NCBI RefSeq assembly: GCF_029784135.1
Contig: NC_073745.1
Span: 244,245,624-244,309,623 of the forward strand
DNA: 64,000 nt
Reading direction: 5' to 3'
Origin: Toxorhynchites rutilus septentrionalis
Taxonomy: Eukaryota > Arthropoda > Insecta > Diptera > Culicidae
The notes beneath the pieces were generated by a model, which was not told the DNA's origin, ran no database searches, and was given only the letters and a program-made list of their open reading frames with translations. How positions within the stretch are numbered: the stretch's first letter is position 1; every line of letters begins with the position of its first letter. Made by a program: the position numbers and the translations under genes. This document shows positions 22,682-35,060 of this stretch, piece after piece.

Positions 22682-24299
22682 CAGGTCGGACTCGATTATC
22701 CGGAGTATTGATTTTTTTATCACTCCGGATAATCAAATCCTCCGGATAATCGAGTTATAAAAAACAATTTTGTCTCGGTAAACGTAATATAATTATGATT
22801 TGCACTTATTTATTGAACGGTTTTATCTAGGTTGACCTGTTTGTATGTTTGTGACTTTGTAACTTTGTAACTTTGTAACTTTGTAACTTTGTAACTTTGT
22901 AACTTTGTAACTTTGTAACTTTGTAACTTTGTAACTTTGTAACTTTGTAACTTTGTAACTTTGTAACTTTGTAACTTTGTAACTTTGTAACTTTGTAACT
23001 TTGTAACTTTGTAACTTTGTCTGTAGCGCTGTACCACATTATTAGAAATTTAACCCCCTTCCTGTTGACCGTTTGATCTGCAATTTGGAACACATCTTTA
23101 TCTCTGGTGTCATTATAAAACTGCGTATTCCATGATCTTGAAAAATTCAATTTGGCCGTCGTTAAAAATGGCTGAATGATTTGACTTGGGCAACACGAAA
23201 CATGTGTTTTTTTGCAATCCCCTCAATATCGGTATCAAATGAAATGATTTGACTAATAGGATACAGTACATCATGAAAATATTCCGAAGGAAATTAGGTA
23301 AGAAATAATCGTTGGATTCCCATTATCCACAGTCAGTTCATCATATATCCCAGGATTTTATTTTAGTCTCATCATTGCCCTAGATTAATTAAGGAACGGA
23401 TGTGATAACTACTAATTGCTACTGGTTTAATTATTTTCTAGCTTTTAGTACATTAAACCGTTTAACTTTAAAATTTTTGTTTTACTTATTTCATTTTCTA
23501 GTTTTTAGTATATTATCTGTGTCATTAGTATACTTTTCTATAATAAAACCATTCAAACAATTTTTTTTTTAAATTTTTATTTCTTACCTAACTTTCTTCG
23601 GAATATTTGGATGATATACTGTATTCTATTAGTCAAATCATTTCATTTGATACCAATATTGAGGGGATTGCAAAAAAATACATGGTTCACCATTTTATGG
23701 CGGCGACCTTTTCGAATTTATGTTGTTCATAGCGTAGTGTATGCTCCAAATAAAACCATTCAGCCATTTTTTAGCTGCGGCCAAATTGAATTTTTCAAGA
23801 TCATGGAATACAGTTTTATTATGACAGTAGAATCAAATGTATGTTCCAAATTTCAGATCAATCATTCAACAGGAACGGGGTCAATTTTCCATGAATGTGG
23901 GACAACTCTACGAAACACTCAAACACTCAACATACATACAAACAGGGCAAGCTGAATGGAACCATTAAAAAGTAATTGTTTATTTGGGGACTGCGGTCAT
24001 CTTGGATTTGGATTTTTTATGATCTACTGTGTTCTACCAGTCAAGCCCTTTCATTTGATACCCATATTGATGGAGTTCTGAAAAAATGTGTAATCCGCCA
24101 TTTTGTAGTGGCCAGTTTGGATTTGCATTTTTCATAAATAACTGTCTTCTACTAGTCAAGCCCTTTCATTTGATACCCATATTGGCTATTCAATATGGAA
24201 TTATTATTCAAATTATTCAAAATTTCCGAAAATCAATATAAATACTCCGGATAATCGAATTCCGGATAATCGAGTCTCCGGATAATCGAGTCCGACCTG
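22682..24299. mobile_element. Long inverted-repeat element with pogo/Tigger-like ends
   Basis: About 1.6 kb with ends CAGGTCGGACTCGATTATCC on both sides, flanked by TA (22680-22681 and 24300-24301). The CCGGATAATCGA motif is repeated inside each end. The interior folds back: 22830-23300 is mirrored by 23580-23960 (phrases: CATTTGATACCAATATTGAG, CATGATCTTGAAAAATTCAA). The right side has three copies of CCCTTTCATTTGATACC or a close variant (near 23637, 24045 and 24160). No transposase is encoded. Partial relatives lie at 25585-26800 and 62837-63815. Confidence 0.75.
22854..23020. repeat. (ACTTTGTA)n octamer array
   Basis: About 21 perfect copies of an 8-bp unit in the left arm of the long inverted-repeat element. 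The matching place in the right arm (near 23930) has none. The related copy at 62837 has only about three units (63030-63050). The VTKLQSYK reading frames over it are artefacts. Confidence 0.95.
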
Positions 24300-24429
24300 T
24301 ACTATGAAAAAATTACCATCGAAAATTCTTTTTATTTGGCATTTAAAAATTTGCTTTATATGAAATATGATAATTCTATACAAAACGTTAGATGGTGACA
24401 TGTTTAGTCTTATGAATTTAAACCCACGA

Positions 24430-24850
24430 TTTTATTAATCATCGATTTCATGAAAAATGCAGACAGTGGAAATTAGGGGAAAAAAATCAAAATTTAAAAA
24501 AAAAACGTGTGAACACATTTCAAAGCAGTACTGCGTCTCAAAACTTAATTTAATAATTCCAAAATGTAATATAATATTACCAAAAAACCATAATGCTCTG
24601 GAAAAAATATATATCAAAATCAGGTACATTTAAATGAAAGTTTAGTTTTAATGGATCTTAAAATAAAAAAAAAGTGATATTTCGAAATACCAAAAAAAAT
24701 ACTTTTATTTCTAAAATTTTGGATGAAAAAAATTGTATAACGCACTTTCAGCATTTCCTCCGCATTTCTAGCTCGAAGCTTTCGAGAATGGCATGAAAAA
24801 AATTGAAAAATACATTTTTTTACCATAGATCCTATGGTGAACCTCATAGG
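24430..24850. repeat. Diverged copies of the 150-bp monomer family
   Basis: Phrases CACATTTCAAAGCAGTACTG, GTCTCAAAA, TTTCGAAATACCAAAAAAAA and TTTTTTTACCATAG match the array in the cuticle gene intron (48560-50350). Confidence 0.5.
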
Positions 24851-24973
24851 GGTTCAAAAAAATAGTCATAATTTCTTATTTGGTGCCTATACAATATTTT
24901 TCATAGAGCGGGTTATTTGGGTTGGGAGCACTTTTTACTTCCTTACCCAGGTCCTTTTTTATAATGTTAGATG

Positions 24974-25012
24974 ACAGGTAACTGAGCCTGATAAATAAAC
25001 GCTATGAAAAAA
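24974..25012 (+). mobile_element. LINE 3' terminal scrap
   Basis: GTAACTGAGCCTG followed closely by AAATAAACG and an A-rich stretch matches the last 40 bases of the LINE at 3983-4011. It is probably a severely 5'-truncated insertion. Confidence 0.45.
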
Positions 25013-25584
25013 AGAACAATATTTGCAACTAAACAAAGCGAACTCTTTTCCAAATCCAATAAATTCATTCACGTAACCGACAGTATATCACCATGAAACT
25101 TGTGCCAATAGTCGAGATGTGTTCCTTCGAACAGTTCCATTAAATCTATTTATCTCGTGTGGAATGAAAAAAGACACTTATTTATTGACCATAAACATGT
25201 CAACTTTATCGCGATTGTAAACGAAACGTCTATCGTCATAAACGCTCATTTATGCAAATTTTGGGAGATATAAATCATGTTGAGAATGGTAATTTTTCTC
25301 CGCTTCGTGTTGAACTGTATGAAGATGATCAGATGAGATAGTTTTAAGTACTAAGGAACTGTTGTGGCTCGAACTGCGAAAATTGAGAGTAATTCATTCT
25401 TGAAATGGCGTGTAAAATAACTGTTCCCAAACGTGATACGAAATTGCACATTTCATGAAAGTAAATGAATTATTAAAAACTCCCCACAACTGTAAACATT
25501 ATAGTTTATCTTACATTATTTTGAGACATAGGGTAGGAATATGCGGGTGAAAAAATGACATATAAATAGTTGGTGCACTTATAC

Positions 25585-26800
25585 GTATTCTAAACGGTTT
25601 TATTTAGCTTGCTCTGTTTGTAACATGATTGTAACGTGTTTGTCTATAGCGTTGTCCCATATTAATAGAAAGCTGACCCCGTTTCTGTTAACTGATTGAT
25701 CTGAAATTTGGAAAACACCTTTATCTCTGCTGTCATTGTGAAACTGCATATTTCATCTTCCAATCAGAAATCCATTTTGGCCGCCACTAAGTAATTATTA
25801 TATTGCTTGACTTGAAGAACACAATATTCTGAACAACATAAATCCAAAAAGGTCACCGTCACGAAATGGTCAACTATGCATTTTTTGCAATCCCCTCAAT
25901 ATTGGTATCAAATGAAATGATCAATAGAATACAGTACGTCATAAAAAAACATTTCGACAAAAATAAGGTAAAAAATAAAAATAAAAAAAAAGTTGAATGA
26001 TTCTAAGGTAGAGAAATATACAAATGTTACAGATAATGTATTAAAAACTACCAAATAAAATAAGTAAACAAAATTTTAAAGTTAAACGATTCCATTGTGA
26101 TTAAGAGATTGTTCATATTTCTGAGGTATAGGCATTCATGAATTTACCCCAGAAAGGACTTTCTTCTGGACCGATTTATTTCATATTTATATTAATACAA
26201 TCTGTATGCATTTATTCATCGCAGGAACTAATGAAAAACCATATTTCTTAAAATTTACCATTTTTAAAAATCAGAAAACCAGAAAAAAAAACGTTTTGAA
26301 CAGCATTTTCTCTCAATTTTTGTAAAAAAAATGTGTTTGGTTTGTCCGAGATTCTTGCGATAGCGGCATCTTTACTGATTCAGAATCTGTTCGATTTTTT
26401 TATTTCAAATAACCAGGAGGGCTAGAATTGTGTACGCTATGACCCAACTTTTTTTCAACTCCCTCACTTCATCAGCTTGTAATTTTTCTAATTATTAATA
26501 TATATTTTCCGTTCGATTTTAGTTTTAGTGTTAAAATATAAATAAACAAATAATGGTATAATTAATAGTAAAAATATTATTTAGTTTATTTTTTCGGAGC
26601 TCGAAAAAACGTCCGAAATTCGTGCTTCTACACTGAAATACCATCTTAAACAAATCAATAATAAAATAGATGAGGTACTAAAAGCTTAAAAATAATTAGG
26701 CAAGTAGCAGTTATCAGTTATCATACGCCTTCGTTCATTAATTTAGAGTATTAATGAGACTAAAATAAAATCCTAGGCACATCGGATTTCCATTATCCAC
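25585..26800. repeat. Fragments of the long inverted-repeat (pogo-like) family
   Basis: 25590-25950 parallels 22810-23290 (AAACGGTTTTAT, TGATCTGAAATTTGG, CAATATTGGTATCAAATGAA). 25995-26085 and 26680-26800 match the reverse complement of about 23450-23560 and of 23310-23400. The GTAAC octamer is not expanded here. Confidence 0.5.
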
Positions 26801-26809
26801 AGTTAGAGA

Positions 26810-28700
26810 TTTAATCATTTTGTAATGGCGTATTCAAAATCATAATTTTTTCAAAAATCGTAACTCAAATCCCGATCTCGATTAAAATAAGATGTTTGAC
26901 AATGTTGTTGGAAAATTAATGAACTATTTAGGAAAAATAACATTTTAAATACACCGTACACTTTTATGTGTTTTATTTTTCATATTTTGAATTATAATTT
27001 TTATTACTAAACTAGTAAGAATAACTAAATAACTGAAATGTTATTTCAAAAAATTCGATGTATTCTAGAATAATATCCGGAGCAATAAGCAAGCGGATTG
27101 AATAATATAATTCCGTAGTTCTTCGTCGAAAATGCGATCGTGTCTTACAGTTTTTCGTGCGAAGAAGGGTGAAATGCAAAATATTGAAGCACCTTTTTCA
27201 AAGGTTTAAAATGTTTGTATGCATGAGAGTAGACATCTCATTCTCTCAGACTGAACGTCAGCTTGGGATTGTACGGAAAAAAGTCCAAAACTTTTGACAT
27301 TAAGTTGGATAGTGTTTTTTAAAAGCAAAAAGGAGAGCATAAACGTGAACCTATTTCCTTTTCGGTCTGGTTCGTGTATATAGCATGTATGCGAAAAGGT
27401 TTAATGCGAGCTTATATGTGTCTCTTGTTTCGCTCTCTCAAATTGCTCTTATATTGCTATGGCACATATATCATACAAATGCTACACCGGTATGGAAGAG
27501 TAGCACATTTTCTGTTATTTTTAAGCTCATTTAATGTAATAGATAAGGATGCCGAAACATGTGCTAAAAATTATTTTTGGGTATAGCGACCAGACGGCAG
27601 CGAAGCTTTCTAAATAATCTTCCTTAAGGTGAAGGTGGAAGGAAGCCACAAATAACTGCCACAATGGTGCAATGTTTTGAGCGTCAATACCTCTTTGTCG
27701 GTTGAACAATGTTTGAATGTCAATCATTTCATCCGAAAGATAAACGATGTATGAGTAATGCTGGTTACTTATTGACCCAAAACTTGTTTCAAAAGCTCAG
27801 AACTGCTTCGAAATTTGAAATCACAAAAATCTATAAATATAAATACTTGCTTGAAAGTCCATATCAGTCAAGATTTGTCGATGGATCTCGTTGGCGGTCA
27901 CTGAAAGTTCTCTATGTATTGTGCTCGCCCTGGTCAACCCCGGTTTCTATTTTGCTACTGTGTTGAACAATTTTTTCGCCACAGAATGCATCTCTTCAGA
28001 ATATGCAAGACAAGCATAGTGTAGATCAGAATCAAAACAGAAGCGAAATATTAAATGGAACGTATGTTGTTGGTTTCCATACCGTGGAGATTTCATAAAG
28101 CTTCGTCTACGAAACAACGCAAACCCTTTGGTAATTTTTAGGGTTCTAAAATTTTTAACTAAAGAGTTATTTTAGAAATTCCGATACATTCTGAAAATCC
28201 GTTTTATATTTTTTTTGCTGGCTTCTGTGAATTCGGGAGTTAGTTTTTATCTATTGGTGTAATAATGTTGTTTCGGATTATAGAGGCTTTAAACTTTCTC
28301 AGTTCATTCGCCTCTAAACTTGAAGAGACCAATTTTAAAAACTAATCTAAACAACTCGGCCTTGAGAAATAGCATTTGGGAAGCCTTGCTGCCGTCTGAT
28401 CGCTAGCTGGATGACTGATAAGTTGTGAATAACTTATTTGGGATTCTTTTCAATCGATCATTCAATTTCCGTTATTACTATTATTGTTTCCGGATTAAAA
28501 GTGACATAAGGTATTTTTCAGCGTGGAGAGTTGTGTCTTCTGTGGAAAACTGAAGGTGAAAATTTGTAGATTCGGTTCGAATTTTTTGTTTCCATTCTGC
28601 GTCTTCTGAAATATTAAGTTCTGCGTTTGAGATGTAACTTAGTCAAAAACAACTCAAAACAGAAAATAACATATCTTTGAAAATCACATATTATATAGAG
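26810..28700. other. Gene-free interval
   Basis: No supported gene. The small palindrome-like motif TAGAGGCTTTAAAC with GTTCATTCGCCTCTA (28280-28315) recurs at 19007-19041. Confidence 0.4.
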
Positions 28701-28789
28701 TGAAATTTGTTTTTTTTTCTTCAAATCCCGTCAACAAACATTTTTTGTGTTTGCCCCAGAAAGAATGGCAAGCAATTGAAGAGAGCGTT

Positions 28790-29215
28790 TTTTTTTTGGA
28801 TGAAAAATGAATAACTTTGAGTGAAGTTGAGATATTCACAAGTTCTGCGTCGAAAAATGTTTGTATTAGTATGTTCTAAAAGTCTTTCGAAGACAGTTTG
28901 TATGTAGGATTTGAAATATGAATGTTAGACCAAAAAATAGTTTTTTCATGGTGACCCTAACGAAACTTAGAAAAAAATGCGCTATATCAGTTAATTCGAA
29001 AGATAGAAAAAAAACTTTGTTCTACAAACATGTCTCGAATAACTGGGACTTCAACATTGTCGAACTATGTTTACCTCTATCTATAAAGATAAGAAAGTTA
29101 TATTTTTTATTTCATCGAAAATTTTGGTCACCCTATTTTTGACAACATAAAAGCGAGCACTTTATCATGAGTAACAACTTTGTCTAAGACAGTTTTTGTC
29201 TAGAGAATGTCGAGC
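28790..29215. repeat. Foldback-type repeat, relative of 61630-62220
   Basis: Shares AATAACTTTGAGT, GACAGTTT, CTTATCTTTATAGATAGAG-type phrases, TTTCATCGAAAATTTTGGTC and CACCCTA with the copy near the right end of the window. It appears partial on its right side. Confidence 0.45.
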
Positions 29216-29261
29216 TCTAAATGCTAATTTCCACCTCAATGCATCTCTTAGACCATTGTAC

Positions 29262-29381
29262 AATGGGAAACAAATGGCCGCAAAATACTTACAGAGCAGC
29301 ACTGCAGCCAAAAAGTGGTGTCGGAATTTGCCTGAGAGATGGGTGAAATGTGTAGAATCGAACGGAGATTACTACGAATAA
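29262..29381 (+). pseudogene. Mariner-like transposase C-terminal scrap
   Basis: The frame ends NLPERWVKCVESNGDYYE then TAA, the terminal motif of mariner-type transposases. The catalytic motifs were not found upstream and no terminal repeats are visible. Confidence 0.5.
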
Positions 29382-30109
29382 AAATATTTTGAGATTTTCC
29401 TGAAAATTATGTGTTTTTTAATCAAAAAACTACGGATGGGTTATACCTATGATATAACCGCAAGGTTGACGTAGGACTGCCGTTGGCTTAGTAATCATTT
29501 GTATTTTCTTAATTGGCAATAATTGCACCTCAGATGTTCCTCATTTTGTACGATATCGCCGCTGCGCAGAGCTATCTTTTGTATGTATTGATTGAATAAT
29601 TTTTTTTTTCCAAAATATATATTTTTATCAAGGCTCATATGGCGTTAGCCTCACGGGGCCGGGAATTCAATACTTTGACAATTTTTCTTATTATCTATGT
29701 TAGTAATATGTAACCGATTACTCGCGGTTGGCTCGAGGTTAGTATTACAAGTGTTTTCGTAATTCGGATGTTGCTGTCTCTAATGCTCTGTGCGTGTGCC
29801 CGACACAGGATACTTCCTATTGGGATGCAGCTGACCCTCAATCAGCAACGCCCCCCTAGTCTGTACCTCATATCTAGCGTGGTGCGTCTTTCTCGACTCG
29901 AGGAATCCAGGATAGAATGGTTACTAACCGGCGCAATCATCAGTTCATGTAGAGTTGTCATGAGCGGTACAACCTTTGGCTCCTGTTGAATGCACAACCT
30001 TTGGCCCGTGTATCTGTAAAGAGTGTGTGTATGTATTGCCGCGACTAAGTAAAAGTTTATCGATCGTATAGGAGGGATATGAAACAGGGACACAACGAAG
30101 GAAACATCA

Positions 30110-33100
30110 TTAAACGTTGACATCGGCGTTTCTGAGGAACAGGTAGAGATGAAGCAGAAGATCAGGATCACGGCTACTTAAGATATCCCGGACGGGGATC
30201 TCCGATTGTCTGCCTTGTGCTCTCAGTGCTCTAGAGAGCTGAGAGCGAGCAGTATGGAACCGGATACACGACCAGACAACATGCTCGATGTCGTGGTAGC
30301 CATCGCCACAATCACAAAGATTGTTTGCTGCGAGCCTAATGCGATAGAGATGCGCGTTTAGGTTGTAGTGATTGGACATAAGCCGAGATATCACGCGAAT
30401 GAAATCACGACCTACATTCAATCCCTTGAACCATGCACTCGTCGAGACCTTAGGGATAATCGTGTGTAACCAACGACCGAACTCATCACCACTCCACATG
30501 CGCTGCCAACTTACGAGCGTATACTGACGAGGAATGTGGAAAAATTCATTATAAGCAATTTGCCTTTCAAAAAGTGTGCCTTCTAAAGCGCCCACCTTAG
30601 CTAGCGAGTCCGCTTTCTCATTCCCCGGAATCGAACAATGAGAGGGAACCCATGCTAAGGTAATCTTGAATAATTTTTCGACCAAAACACTCAATAGTTG
30701 TCTTATTCTAGTTAGGAAATAAGATGAGCGTTTATCAACTTTCATTAAGCGGATTGCCTCTATTGAGCTGAGACTGTCTGAAAAAATAAAATAATGGTCG
30801 ATGGGCAATGTTTCAATAATCCCTAAAGCGTAGTATATCGCACCCAGTTCAGCGACATACACGGAACAAGGATCTTTGAGTTTGAAAGAGGCACTGGAAT
30901 TTTCATTGAAGATGCCGAAGCCAGTGGACCCGTTTATGAATGAACCGTCAGTAAAGAACATTTTATCAGATCTAACTTTCCCATATTCTGCCGAAAATAT
31001 CGGCGGAATAGAATCGGAGCGTAGGTGGTCTGGGATTCCATGGATTTTTTGTCGCATGGACAGATCAAAAATGACAGAGGAATTGCAGAAGTATGGGAAG
31101 CAAACTTGGTTGGAGATGCCTGGTGAAGGGTGCACGTCGTGGGTAAGGTACTCATGGTATAAAGACATAAAACTTGACTGAGGAGTCAGTTGGAGTAGAT
31201 TTTCGAAGTTATCAATCACCAATGGATTCATGATCTTGCAACGAATGAGAAATCTGTAGGATAATTCTGTGAACCGAAGAGTAAGCGGGGGTACTCCTGC
31301 CAAAACTTCGAGACTCGTCGTATGTGTCGAATGCAAACACCCCATGGCTATACGCAAGCAACGATATTGTATCCTCTCCAGCTTGAGAATATGAATCCTG
31401 GCAGCTGATCGGATGATCGGAAGCAAAAACTGCCATATTCTAACACTGACAATATCGTTGTTTTGTACAACTGAATGAGGTCTCCTGGATGGGCACCCCA
31501 CCATGTTCCGGTTATTGTTTGGAGAAAATTGATTCTTTGCTGGCATTTCTGTTTCAAATACGCAATGTGTCTCCCCCAGGTACACTTAGAATCAAAATAT
31601 ACACCCAGGTATTTTAAAAACATAGAGTGTTGGATTGTTTTGCCGGATAGGTGAAGCTGGAATTGGGCGGGTTCGTGCTTCCTAGAAAAAACGACCATTT
31701 CAGTTTTCTCCGTAGAGAATTCGATACCCAGCTTGAGGGCCCACGTGAACAGATTGTTCAGGATATCTTGCAACGACTTTTGCAGAACGACGGGATTAGT
31801 ACCCGTGATGGAAATAACTCCATCGTCTGCAAGTTGTCTCAGCGTGCAGTCTCTAGTTAGACAATCATCTATATCATTGACGTAAAAAATGTACAAGAGG
31901 GGGCTTAGGCAGGAGCCTTGTGGTAGGCCCATAAAACTGTATCGAGCAGATTTCAAGCTGCCATGATTGAAAAACATGTGCTTTTCTGACAGTAAATTGT
32001 ACAGGAAATTATTGAGAATTGGTGAAAGTCCACGATTATGAAGTTTCTCTGAGAGAATTTCCATGGAAACTGAATCAAATGCCCCTTTGATATCGAGGAA
32101 AACGGAAGCCATTTGTTCTTTGCGAGCAAATGCGATTTGGATTTCAGAAGATAGCAGCGCCAGACAATCGTTCGTCCCTTTACCTCGGCGGAAGCCAAAC
32201 TGCGTATTTGACAGCAAATTGTTCGCTTCAACCCACGTGTCCAAACGAAGTAGAATCATTTTCTCTAACAATTTACGAATACAGGATAACATTGCAATCG
32301 GCCTATACGAGTTGTGATCGCAAGCCGGCTTGTTGGGTTTTCGTATGGCTATCACTCTCACTTGTCTCCAGTCATGTGGGACAATATTCAGCTCCAGAAA
32401 CTTGTTGAACAAGTTCAGCAAACGCTGTTTCGCCAAGTCGGGAAGATTCTTCAACAAGTTGAATTTAATCTTGTCCGACCCAGGAGCTGAATTGTTACCT
32501 GAGAGGAGGGCAATTGAGAATTCTACCATCGAAAAATTCTCATAGTCGCAATGGAGCGGAATGTCGCGTACGACGCTTTGTGCAGGAACGGAATCGGTAC
32601 AAACCTTTCTTGCAAATTTGAAAATCCAACGGTCAAAGTATTCCTCACTTTCATTTGTATGGTTCCAGCCACGCATTCTCCTAGCCGTATTCCAAAGAGT
32701 GCTCATAGCGGTCTCCCTTGACAAACCATTGACGAACTTTCGCCAATATCCACGCTTTTTTGCTTTAATCAGACCTTTTAGTTTGGCTTCTAGAGCTTGG
32801 TACTTTCGAAACCATTCCACTAGTCCAGTTTTCCGGAATTTTTTGAAAGCGGATGATTTTTCAAGGTAGACCTTTGAACACTCCTTGTCCCACCAAAGTG
32901 ATGGAGGACGACGTCGGAAAGTGGTAGCAGGAACACGTTTCTTTTGAGCTTGAAGTGCGCTTTCGTAAATCAAACTCGATATAAAATTATACTCTTCGAG
33001 TGGAGGAAGTTCATGCATTAAAATAAGTGCTTCAGATATTATTTCTGCAAATTTTCTCCAGTCAATATTTTTCGTGAGGTCATACGCAATATCGACTGAC

Positions 33101-33590
33101 TCACGAGAACCTGATTCATTGGCGATCGATAAAATTATTGGCAGGTGGTCACTACCGTGGGGATCTTGGATTACCTTCCACGTGCAATCCAGGGATAACG
33201 AAGAAGAGCAAAGTGATATGTCTAGCATACTTGCCCGTGCAGGAGGGTTGGCTATTCTAGTTGCTTCCCCAGTATTCAAAACTGTCAATTTGAAGTTGTC
33301 GCACAGATCATAAATCAAAGTGGCACGGTTGTCATCGTAGAGTGAACCCCATGCTGTTCCATGGGAGTTAAGGTCACCTAAGATTAGCCGCGGCTCCGGC
33401 AGTGCCTCGATGATATCAAAAAACTGATGGCGGCCGACCACGGTTCTTGGAGGAATATATATCGAGGCAATGCAGAGGTCTTTGCCATTGATTTGTGTCT
33501 GGCAAGCGACAACTTCAATGCCTGTCATCGATGGGAGAGTGACTCTATAGAAGGAGTGACATTTTTTGATCCCCTATAGTACGCCACCAA
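30110..33590 (-). pseudogene. LINE ORF2 (EN-RT-RNase H), disrupted
   Basis: From the right: endonuclease from about YGGVL onward. A TAG (near 33574) sits where the intact copy has Leu. Then come GIKKCHSFYR, LILGDLNSHGTAWG and GSDHLPI. Reverse transcriptase has FLDIKGAFDSV, LPQGSCLSPLLY and LADDG. The frame breaks at 31405-31420, where an 8-bp unit (CCGATCAT/CCGATCAG on the coding strand) is duplicated. The next frame carries KLERIQYRCLRIAMGC, RNase H (FTDGSF, AELGAIYYAL, SDSLSS, SHCSIPGNEKAD) and the CDCGDGYHDIEHVVWSC tail to the stop at 30110. The N-terminal endonuclease residues (QWNCRS, SETWL region) are missing, so nicking activity would be lost even if the frame were open. Confidence 0.92.
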
Positions 33591-34624
33591 GTTTCGGTCT
33601 TCTTTCTGAGGAGTGATGGAAAAGAAGTAATTTTTCTTTTCCTAATGGCACCCTGCGATGTACCGGAACTTCCTGCATTGGGAGCGTCAGCAACAGGCTC
33701 GTCGTTCTGCAGAATGGAGTAGGGATTGTCCTGAGTCGTTGAAGCGGAACTCTTAAGCATTTCTGCATAAGTCCGCTTGGAACGTTCCTTTAAGGAACGC
33801 TTGAGTTTTTCCCCTTGTTGTATGTACACCGGGCATTGAGAAAGATCATGTGGAGCCTCGTCGCAATGAAGACACTTGCGCTCTTTTGCGCAAGAAGTCC
33901 CATCATGACTCTCTCCACAATCTGCGCAACGTTGTTTATTGCAACAATAGGCGGCCGTGTGACCGAGTTGCATACATTTGTTGCATTTCATTACCCGGGG
34001 TACAAACAACCGAACAGGTAAACGAAGTGCACCTATTGCAACGTAGTTTGGAAGGGCGGAACCCTCAAATGTCACTCGAAAAGAGTTTGTCCGATTGAGA
34101 ACTCGTTTGTCATTTTTAAGTGACACAGACTTCAGTCGATCGCATTCAAGAATCTTCACACTTTTAAGTGAGGAGTTCTTGAAGCGACCGACACCATCGA
34201 GTATCTCTTTTCGAGTCAAACCCTTTTCGTTTATTACACCGTCTATTTCAACGTTGCAACAGGGTACGTATACGCGATACTCAATTGCAAAGAGATCACA
34301 GCGCGTTATTGCATTCGCTTGGGTTCTGCAAAAGACGACAACTCGTAATTTGTCTGGCCCCATCCGAGTAATTTCAGTAACTTTGGAAAATTTCTGCGTT
34401 AGTTTTTTTGAGATGCGAATGACATTAAGAGGTTTTGATTTTCGTCTAAAGTATACAATGAATGGACCTTTGAATCCCTCCGGGTATTCCTTTAGACGAA
34501 AATCATGTTTTTCATCAATTTCCTCATCTTCAGAACTTTCTACTTCATACACAGAATTTTCCTCCTCAACGTCTGCTTCATCCACCTGCTCTTCAGGAGG
34601 TGGGTCAGCATCAGAAACATTCAA
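33545..34624 (-). CDS. LINE ORF1, gag-like nucleic-acid-binding protein (C-terminus altered)
   Basis: A 359-residue frame from an ATG at 34624. The N-terminus is acidic (repeated E/D, residues 1-40). A middle region of RRM-like character follows, then three zinc knuckles: CNKCMQLGHTAAYC, CADCGESHDGTSC and CLHCDEAPHDLSQC (about residues 215-265). It would bind the element RNA and form the ribonucleoprotein. The last roughly 18 residues are not ORF1: from about KTETW onward the frame runs into out-of-phase endonuclease sequence. A deletion has therefore joined ORF1 directly to the middle of the ORF2 endonuclease. The N-terminal part looks intact. Confidence 0.85.
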   Translation of the reverse strand: MNVSDADPPPEEQVDEADVEEENSVYEVESSEDEEIDEKHDFRLKEYPEGFKGPFIVYFRRKSKPLNVIRISKKLTQKFSKVTEITRMGPDKLRVVVFCRTQANAITRCDLFAIEYRVYVPCCNVEIDGVINEKGLTRKEILDGVGRFKNSSLKSVKILECDRLKSVSLKNDKRVLNRTNSFRVTFEGSALPNYVAIGALRLPVRLFVPRVMKCNKCMQLGHTAAYCCNKQRCADCGESHDGTSCAKERKCLHCDEAPHDLSQCPVYIQQGEKLKRSLKERSKRTYAEMLKSSASTTQDNPYSILQNDEPVADAPNAGSSGTSQGAIRKRKITSFPSLLRKKTETWWRTIGDQKMSLLL

Positions 34625-35060
34625 TGACGTGGATGGGGGATCCTCCCCGCCCTCAGTTTCAACAAAAGTTCAACGGTAATGTAAGAAAAATGTACACCCC
34701 TAATGCCAACGCTTGCCGATTTGGTAAATACAATGTTGGACAATGGTGTAAATCGTACACAGGAGGTTGAAGGAATGATAAATGGAACAATAGAAAAATA
34801 AACTTCTACTTGCCGCTGCTGTGTAGCGTGTGATGGATGTGTGTTGATCTGAACTGGATCCTCAGCGCCTCGATCGTGCACCACTATTTATTGAGCTCGC
34901 TTCACTCGCAAGCGCTGATGGAAAAAAGCACAATATAAATCTGCGTGAAAAAAAACACCGTTATCGGATCGATTCTCAAACTTGTCCGATCAGCTCGCGA
35001 GTTCTCGAACGAGTGATTGATTCATTCATTGAATCATTTATTAAACTAGTGACATTTTGC

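Larger units (their letters stand above)
29600..34900 (-). mobile_element. Broken I/LOA-like LINE, two ORFs
   Basis: The second member of the family at 1-4026, inverted relative to it. The A-tail is the T run at 29600-29609. The 3' UTR keeps CGCGAGTAATCGGTT. ORF1 (33545-34624) precedes ORF2 (30110-about 33590). A 5' leader extends to roughly 34900. It carries an ORF1/ORF2 junction deletion and a frameshift, so it is inactive. No target-site duplication was found around the two ends. Confidence 0.88.

Noticed and set aside
22810..23150. VTKLQSYK repeat protein frames
   Set aside because: Produced by the ACTTTGTA octamer array. The frame is not kept in the related copies.
29600..34900. Target-site duplication for the - strand LINE (ATTGATTGAATAA near 29587 against 35010)
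   Set aside because: The sequences share only short AT-rich words and are not adjacent to the apparent 5' end.
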